Of a stretch of DNA of 64,000 bases, positions 56,901-64,000 are shown piece after piece. The DNA is from Polyporus tsugae (lineage: Eukaryota > Basidiomycota > Agaricomycetes > Polyporales > Polyporaceae), in contig JAHRBS010000004.1 in assembly GCA_024305745.1 (NCBI GenBank), positions 434,001 through 498,000 on the forward strand, in the 5' to 3' direction. Numbering within the stretch: position 1 is the stretch's first letter; each line of letters opens with the position of its first letter. The notes below the pieces were generated by a model. That model ran no database searches and was not told the DNA's origin. It was given only the letters and a program-made list of their open reading frames with translations. The position numbers and the translations under genes were made by a program.

Positions 56901-59900
56901 AACAACTTGCCAATCATGGCGCTGGGCTTGAGTGCCTCGGGTACCCCACATGAGAGGTTCCGCCAAAGACCATCCAGAAGGCATGCCAGTGCGCGTTTCA
57001 ACGAAGCCTCGTTCCCAGTGTCGAGTGACAGGACTCGGATTGCTTCGAGCGTATTGCCTTCGCTGATATGGACATCAGCCGCCTCTGCGTATCGCCCGAC
57101 CTCTTCGAGGAATTGGGCCCGCGCCACGTCGAGACCGTAGTCGTCCATGTACTCCAACGCCTCGTCGTCGTTATCGAAGAGTTCCATAGCCTTCCTACAG
57201 TAGTGATGACCTGTCAGCGACGCATGGCCTTGAAACGGACGTCAACGTACTTGATCTGCTTCTCCCGGAGGAAGTACAGTCTAGAAACATCCACGATACT
57301 CTCGACGACATCGGCCTGCATCTTTCCCTTGTGCTGTTTGATCACATCCACCGCTTCCTCGAACTTTCCGGCCTTTCGGAAATGTTGAGCCGCGAGAGTG
57401 TACTCAGTGGCCTGTGAGTACGCGTGTGCCGCCCTGTAGTCCTCGCCGCTCTCTACGTAGCACTGCGCAGCGATCCGATAATATGCCTTCGTCTCGGTGA
57501 TTGCATCTCGGGCTGAGGAGATGAAAGCCTCCGCGGCAGTGATGAAGGCGACAGCCTGAGCACTGGTATCTCCGCGACTGACGGGCGTCGTACGCGCGAC
57601 CTCTCGGAGGTAGTAGGCGTGAGCAACCGCCTTCTCCCTCGCACGTCCCGCACGCTCGTAGCAATGCATGGCTTGCATGTAACGGCGATTGTTGAAAAGT
57701 TTCTGCGCTGTCTTTGCCCAATCTTCAGCGGTTGATGACATGGCAAGTCGGGGAACGTCGGTCCCAGGAGTGCAGTTTTGGATTTGGTCCTTGTGTGTCC
57801 AAACGATCTACGAGAGCCTGAGATAAGCGAAACCGGAACGTAGATGCGACATATTACTGACCCGCATCGGTTCTCCCTTCTCAGAGCCATCAGCGATCCA
57901 GAGATTCTTGCGTGCCCTTGTGATGGCGACATACAAGAACTTGAGCTACCGAACCTTTCAGTGTCAATGACGAAACAGGCACCGAAGCGGGTAGTACTAA
58001 CCTCACGACAGATACCACTATGACGTGCCTCGTCGAAACGCGGGGCGGGATGATCTGCTCGTCGATCCTTAGGGAGAGCGTTCAAGACAACTCTCCACTG
58101 GGAAAGATCCGCCGTAGAGTCCTCGAAGAAGTTGTATAGAAGAACCTGGATAATAATTTAGCAGAATATCCTTGAGGATTATCGGGGACGTACGTCGTTG
58201 AATTCAAGACCTTTGCTCTCGTACAAAGTCCTAACGAAGGAATGTGTGAGCATTGAAACACATGATAAAAATGAATTCAACGAACATGATCAATCCAATA
58301 TCTCCCACTTGAGAGCGTAGCTTATCGCGAGCAGCATCATCGCGGACGAGAATGCCTATATTTAACTTGGTCAGGGTACGTCCCGACGGTTATATCGACG
58401 CGATCACTTACATTGTTCTGCACCAAACTCTATATGACTCCCGCTGGGTATCCACATATCGTCAAGATCGTCACACGACCGTTTAGGACAAAGCGACTCA
58501 CGACTCTCCAAACAAGAACTGCTCGTACCGCACGGTGTTCTGGTCCCATCCGCTGAAGAACACGGGCTTGAGTCCATGAATCAAGCCCTGCTCCTGAGCC
58601 AGGGCATCGATAGCATGGGGCCAGAATTGAGATATTAATTCGATGACCGAATGTGCGCAGTCGACGATACCGGCGTGCGATCTGTAGTTGACGGCGAGGT
58701 GGAAGGACTCGGGCTGGGTGCGTCTCTCGGTATTCGTGCCAGCATTCGCCTGAACAGGGTTCAACAACTCAAATTAAGATTCATCCTGTGAACGCACGCA
58801 CCTCCTCGACTCTGTACAGGAACGCTTTCAGGTCGTTGAAGCGAAAGGCACTCCCTACTGATATAGTCTGTGCGGTATCTCCTGCCCAGAACATCCCATG
58901 TGGATTGCGACAAAGGGTTCTCAAGACTGACGGAAGTGGCACAAGATGAGCTCGTAATCAACACAACCCGCCAAACAGGAACGCACCAAGAGCGTCGATG
59001 AGAAGGTTATCCTGGGCTTCGTCCACGTAACTGCATCGGCGAGTGAGATCCTACAGTGCATCAGAACTGAAAGTAGTGCTTACATGAAGTCCATCTCATC
59101 TCCGGGGACTCCACGAGATCGCAATAAATTGACGAGGGAACGTGTCCTGATCGACATGAGCGGACTTCAGACAACGCTTACACGAGCCGCTCACCTGTCC
59201 GCAGCGTCGTAATCCCCTCGCGCTTTCTTCCGTTTCACGTATGCCTCGAATAACTTGTATACATTCTCGCGCTGGTTCGCGAAAGTACCTTGAGTTCGAT
59301 GACTCAGCCCGTTATACGCCTCCTTGGTCAGATACCCTTCCGGTCGATCTAAGGCCAACTCGGAGCCCTTGATAACACCTATCGATATGCATCGTTATAA
59401 CGCCAAAAGGGATGATGCTGATGGGAAAAGACACACCCATGAACTCGCCAAACACAAGCGTAGGATCTGCGACGAAGTCTTCGTGAGCAGTGAAGAAGCT
59501 ACATTGCGAAACTTCACGTACCAAGACCCTTCGTCAAAGCCTGCGGGAAATGCGACCAGTATTCCTCCAGGAACGTCCCATACGAGACAAAGGAAGTGCG
59601 CCGCTGCTGCATGTAGTCGTTGGACAGAGGGGCGTTGCGGCCGCCCGGCTCTTGCAGTTCAAGAGCGTCTTGTATCACGCGCGAGACTGCCTCTTTCTTC
59701 TGCAGGTCTTGCTCCATGTGCCTGAACTCGCTCTCGAGCAGTCGACAGATCTAATACCACATAATCCCCGTCAGCCCACAAACCATACATATGACAAAGA
59801 AGATCACATACGTGGTCATACGTGAGGAACATCGGAAAATGCTCCCCCTTCAACGCTCCATACCGCGTCGGCAGGTCTCCGCGCCAGTATATCTCCTCAT

Positions 59901-62447
59901 CGCGGTCGACGAGCCCCTGTTCCTCCCTGTGCTTCTGACGCACTGCGAGGTCCTTCAGCTCTGCAGGAGAGCGTCCCGCGGACGCGAGCGACTCGAGCAG
60001 CTTCCCGAAATACTCCTCGACCTTCTCCGCGAGCACGCGCGACTGCGTCACAAAGAGCTGCCGCGGCTTCGGCATCGTGTCGCGGTGCGTCTCCCAGGCG
60101 CGCTCGATGCCGAGCATCTTGAAGAGCATGGTCGTCGTTTTCCTGCCCCGGGTAAATACGGGCTATTGCTTTGAGTAAGAAAATACCTACCCTGTACCGC
60201 TTCTCCCTACACAATCACATTCAGTGGCCGTGACGTATAAAGATATAAGGTACGAACCTAGCACATAACAAGAAGAACCATGTTCGATAATCTTCTTCTC
60301 TTGTGGGCTAAACAGATTGTGAGTGGAAGCGGCGATATCATCCTGCAGTACTTACGTGATCTCGAAAACATGCGCGACGTCTTTGTCGGCGATGATACCT
60401 ACCAAGGTTTGAGCACAAAGGGCTGTTGCCAAGTGAAATCATACCCACTGTTCAAGAGAGCCTGCACAAACCTATTAGAACTTGTTCTGAGCAGCTCGAT
60501 CGGCACATACCTGCGAGAAAGTGACGAATTTCTCTAGGCTGCATACCAGGATCTCAGTACACAAGCTAGGAGAGCTCCACGCGATACGTACACGAGTAGC
60601 GAGTGCAGCTGTTGGTATCGTGAACATCTAAATAGACAAGACGCAACAGTAAAACGAACCTCTTCGTAATCCTCCTTTCTCATGTCCATGATCGCAGGAG
60701 CAGGCTCGTACGCAGGCGTCTCGGCGGGAGGCGGCCATGACGCAGGCATGAAGACGTTGTCTCCAGGGTTCACGGGAGGGTTACGGAAAGTGCATCTACG
60801 AACCGATACACGTTTAGGAATGTCTGGTGAATGGTGAGAAATCACGGACCTTTTCTTGTACTCCACGCCCTTCCGCTCTAACTGGCGGCCCATGCAGTCC
60901 CAGAACCGGCGATCAAGCTGGGCATGTGTGTATATACCGAAGATCTTCAAAACTAACGCTACGTCAGCACCTCTCATGCTGACTTGACGTGACATGCAGC
61001 CAATTAACCTTGCCGTTCAACCTAATGGTGGGAGACATGAACAAACAATGCATCATAAGCGGGAAGCAAGCTTACGTCGCTCTCGAACTCCGGTACGCAA
61101 TCCACTTGGTACTGCCACGAATGTGAGCACACGCCCAGTCTAACTAGGCGGAATATACTCACCACCAGTCGTGTGTCGCCCGTCATCTTGGCCTCGTAGA
61201 TGGGGATCTCTATATCCAGCCCGGTCAATCGTTTCTGGTTGTCGTCCGAAAAGTGCCCATTTGACAATGCCCTTCCGTTACGTCACGATACACGAACAAT
61301 CACTACATGAAACGCTGAATACTCACTTGATCTTCTTGACGTATATCTGGAAGAGCTTCGCATCCCGTCGGCGTGCCTGACGCAGGTCCCGATCGGCGCG
61401 CGTCGAGATGAGGATTCGCCATTCTCCGAAGCCCTCTGCACTATCGAAGTAGAGCGCGGCCTTCATCGGTTGCACGAGCGGATAGGCAGCCGGTGCGTCC
61501 GTGTCACCATGATCGAAACTGGTCTCGAGCACAGCGCCATCCAATACGATTGGGGAGCTGTCGACTTCAGGGGGAGGGGGGAGGAAGGCAGCCTTAGCAG
61601 CCAACGCGACAGAGGGGAGCCGGAGGTAACCCAGGTATGTCTGAGAGGAACGGTTGTTCAAGGAGCCCATCGGAACCACGAGAATCAAGTCGAACGCACC
61701 TGTAAAACATCTCTCTGAGATGCAAGGATGCTCTCACACAGCACTTCTGCTTCTGCTCGCGTCTGAGGGACCTCAGCACCATAGCTAACTATGGCCTTGG
61801 TGTCGACGGAAGGGACGCTCCGCTGACCACGCTTCCCTTGCTTTCGCTTCTTCTGACCCTTGCGCTTGACCGCGAATTCGAAGTCCGCAAATTCGCTGAG
61901 TTCCTCCTCCTGTGCGGTGATGTCTTCTTCGGCCGCGGAGTCGAAACGAAGCTGGCGGAGCGCTTCGAGTGCAGGAATTGCAGTTTCAGTTTGTTGTCGA
62001 GATATCCTGATGGACGTTACTGGGACTTCTGTTGCAGCGGTACTTGGCAAGAACAGGTAGAAGAGAGGGAGCTGCGTTAGCAAATTTGCTGCGAGAGATG
62101 ACGTGAAGTGTTGGTGGGTCTTGGGAAAGCCTTCAAGAATTGATGTGGAGAGCGAACAAAAGAGATCGTTGTTCACGGCTGAGATAGAGGGGTCAGAACC
62201 ATTGCTCCGGGTCCCTCAAGCACAACATACCAGACAACACGAATTGGAGGGCGTGCGGCCCTGACTGCGAGAGCTGGGCGAGGGTGTCGGTTGCGTGGTC
62301 TGCGAGGTGGCATTCAAGAGAGCAGATCATGGCCTCCATAGCCACCTCGTCTTTCAGCACATCCTTGTCGAACAACGCTAGTACAGCGTCGACGACAGAG
62401 TGACGTCCCACCGAGGGAGGTTTCGTAGGCGATGGAAGATCGAACAT
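53901..62447 (-). CDS. TRANK1-like superfamily 1 (UvrD-type) helicase, giant multi-exon protein
   Basis: This gene runs on the minus strand from MFDLPSPTKPPSVGRHS (ATG 62447) to LNIEDLEEC (stop 53901-53903) through more than 20 exons, and likely exceeds 2,000 residues. Helicase motifs appear in order. They are GRSGTGKTTT (Walker A, about 60130-60260), YVDEAQDN (motif II, about 59005-59030), GMFWAGDTAQTISVGSAFRF (motif III, near 58870), HLAVNYRSHAGI (motif IV, near 58680), KGLEFNDVLLYNFF (motif V, near 58200) and YVAITRARKNLWI (motif VI, near 57920). A long alpha-helical, TPR-like part follows (KLFNNRRYMQAMHCYERAGR; AAYRIAAQCY-type repeats). This order matches fungal homologs of TRANK1, whose role is unknown. 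The upstream half (GYLRLPSVAL, LISTRADRDLRQARRRDAK) is the conserved leader of the family. A second copy lies just beyond in tandem. Confidence 0.85.
60191..60206 (-). other. 16-nt microexon coding for the core of the P-loop
   Basis: Between GTGTAG| and |GTAGGT lie 16 bases supplying the last two bases of a Gly codon, then Arg-Ser-Gly-Thr and the first two bases of the next Gly. Joined to flanking exons (ending CYVLG and starting KTTTMLFKML) it completes GRSGTGKTTT. The introns on either side are 51 bp and 48 bp. Confidence 0.8.
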
Positions 62448-63217
62448 CGTCGACCTTCGCTAATGCGGTATAATCTCGTGTCCAACCAACGTCGTTCACG
62501 GTCGAGAAGATGCCTTCTCTCGAACAAATCCGCCGTAACTTCTGTTGGCCGCGGAGCAATATCTCACAACGCTTTGTCACAAAGGACTAGCGAGTGTATG
62601 GATGAAGCTCAAACGCAACTCGCGCTAGCGGCGAGGCTGGCACCTCTCCGGTTTCGACCCAAGGGTCGACGTCGACACCGTCCTAATGCGACGTTTGGAG
62701 GTGTATCGGGTTTCTATTATCTAAGAAACCACTGGATTTCCTCCAGTGTAGTACACAAGTGAGAGTTTAGAGATGGCAGTGGTGCAACGGCGGTGAGTGG
62801 TCGCAGTGGCACGAGGGGGTGGTGGTCGGGAGAAAGATCAGATTAGTCGAAGGCGCACGTGGGCAGTTGAAAATCAAAGTCGCTAAACTTCCCACGGCCC
62901 CGGTATTGAATAACTTGCGAACTTCCAGTCAAATGGCCAACACCAACACAGTCGGACGAGACGAAGGCGGACAAGAGTGGACAAGACAAGTATGTACCAT
63001 GTGTTGATTCGACAGATCTACTAGTACGAGGCGGCGGACATGTAAGTAAACGCTTGATGAGCTCAGAGAGGCGGGCGGGCGGACGCAAGGAAGAGTCGAT
63101 ACAGGTAGTACGGATTCGGTACAAAGCGGGAGGACGAGAGACTCTCGCGCGCCGTGGGACCCAGTTCTGGTGAGTACTATCCCCGAACGTGCAACTTACA
63201 AGCTAGCACTGAGCAAA
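62448..63217. other. Intergenic region between the tandem helicase genes
   Basis: This must hold the promoter of the complete helicase gene and the 3' end of the next copy. A short inverted repeat is seen around 62721-62750 (AAACCACTGGA / TCCAGTGTAG-like). No gene was recognised. Confidence 0.4.
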
Positions 63218-64000
63218 TCACATCTCTCCAGCTCGCACAAGCACGTCCGAGTCGCGAATCATTCTGAACAGATCCAAGTCCGCCGTCCATGGAAACCCCT
63301 GGTCCTGCGAAACCGCGTTCTCTACCTCCTCCGCAAGCGATTCCACCGCCACCGCAAGCCGCTGCAAGCCGTTCACGTCGCGTATCTTGTGTACACCAGC
63401 CGAGGGGGATAGCGCTTTGTGGAGACGGCACGATTCCTTGAACAGTCGCCTACAACACGTAAGAGGTGAGGATCCCTGAACACCGTTACACAAAAAGCGC
63501 TACTCACGAAGCATCGTCAAGGGCAGCTTGCACACTCTCCAGCTCCTCGTCATGAGCATTGCGAAGGCTCTCCTTTGCAGCCGACTTTGCTCCATATAGA
63601 CGGTCCTTGAGGCATTCTGTCGCAGTGAATAGGTACGGCAGTACCCTGCAGAACAGGAAGCGATAGGGAGAACCTCGCCACTCGATGGTCCGTGACTTGG
63701 CGAGGAAGTCCTTATGGATGCGCCGCCTCATCTCGTCCAGCTGGTCCTTTTCGGACGCCTTCCGTAGGGCGTACTTTCGGTAGACAGAGATGATCTTGGA
63801 CGCCGCGGCCGTGTGCTCAGCCGTAAAGTCTTCTCGGTACGGTTCGGTGTCTTCGCCATCCTCGTTATCTGGGTCCTCACCCTCTGCCGCTCGTTGCTCC
63901 CTCTTGTCTTCAGCTCTCCGCTCGAAGGCTGTGCCAGGTGGATTGGTCACATTCGTACCGATTGCCTTCGAGCCGTTCTCGACGGACGAGAGCTTAGCGA
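63218..64000 (-). CDS. C-terminal part of a second TRANK1-like helicase (cut by window edge)
   Basis: Two exons are visible on the minus strand, with a 61-bp intron (GTGAGT...TTGTAG, about 63448-63508). The first encodes an acidic linker followed by AASKIISVYRKYALRKAS, RRRIHKDFLAKSRTIEWRGS, YRFLFCRVLPYLFTATECLK and SLRNAHDEELESVQAALDDA. The second ends in a helical tail (stop at 63218). It matches the gene at 53901-62447 in order: AATTIAKAYRRYNELK, RRRIFVSFSAQAAKMDW, YYRLLFLGPVPHLYIVVES, LELENIQSSL. The helicase domains lie outside the window to the right. Confidence 0.8.

Overview
The window is nuclear DNA of a filamentous basidiomycete, most likely a wood- or litter-associated Agaricomycete. 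The reasons are dense genes with many short introns (mostly about 45-120 bp, GT-AG), GC-rich coding sequence, F-box/leucine-rich genes of the mushroom type, a GPI-anchored fasciclin-domain protein, mushroom-type I66 peptidase inhibitors and a giant TRANK1-like helicase. No tRNA, rRNA, CRISPR array or intact transposon was recognised. All exon boundaries were inferred by eye from splice sites, phase and comparison of paralogs.

Layout, left to right. 0-5.4 kb: two F-box genes on the + strand with a relic of a cytochrome P450 between them. 6.3-7.8 kb: a fasciclin-domain surface protein (-). 9.2-14.5 kb and 16.4-22.1 kb: two paralogous 15-exon genes (here called copies 1 and 2) for very large proteins. 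Each has an N-terminal helical block, one canonical EF-hand, a beta-rich domain, two cysteine-rich zinc-binding modules and a coiled-coil tail. The Fe-S assembly gene ISA1 (-) lies between them and shares a divergent promoter with copy 2. 22.6-31.3 kb: a block of conserved genes, ARP5 (INO80 subunit, +), a SEC4/Rab8 GTPase (-) and DOT1 (H3K79 methyltransferase, +). 32.1-36.8 kb and 41.0-45.7 kb: copies 3 and 4 of the EF-hand/zinc family on the - strand. Copy 3 is clearly broken and copy 4 appears intact. Between them lie an isoprenylcysteine methyltransferase fragment and an unrecognised 269-residue gene. 47.5-51.5 kb: a tandem duplication carrying two I66-type peptidase-inhibitor genes, the second with a nonsense codon. 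52.4-53.7 kb: a decayed F-box gene. 53.9-62.4 kb: a complete TRANK1-like superfamily 1 helicase (-). The C-terminal end of a second, tandem copy runs off the right edge.

The most unusual content is the four-copy EF-hand/zinc-finger family, arranged as two + copies and two - copies facing each other across the conserved block. Copies 1 and 2, and copies 3 and 4, share exon phases and many exact exon lengths. Copies 3 and 4 add a tiny six-codon first exon and share near-identical patches that suggest gene conversion. This looks like an actively evolving, calcium-responsive multidomain family. Its N-terminal helices are loosely reminiscent of fungal HeLo/SesA-type signalling domains, which is inference only.
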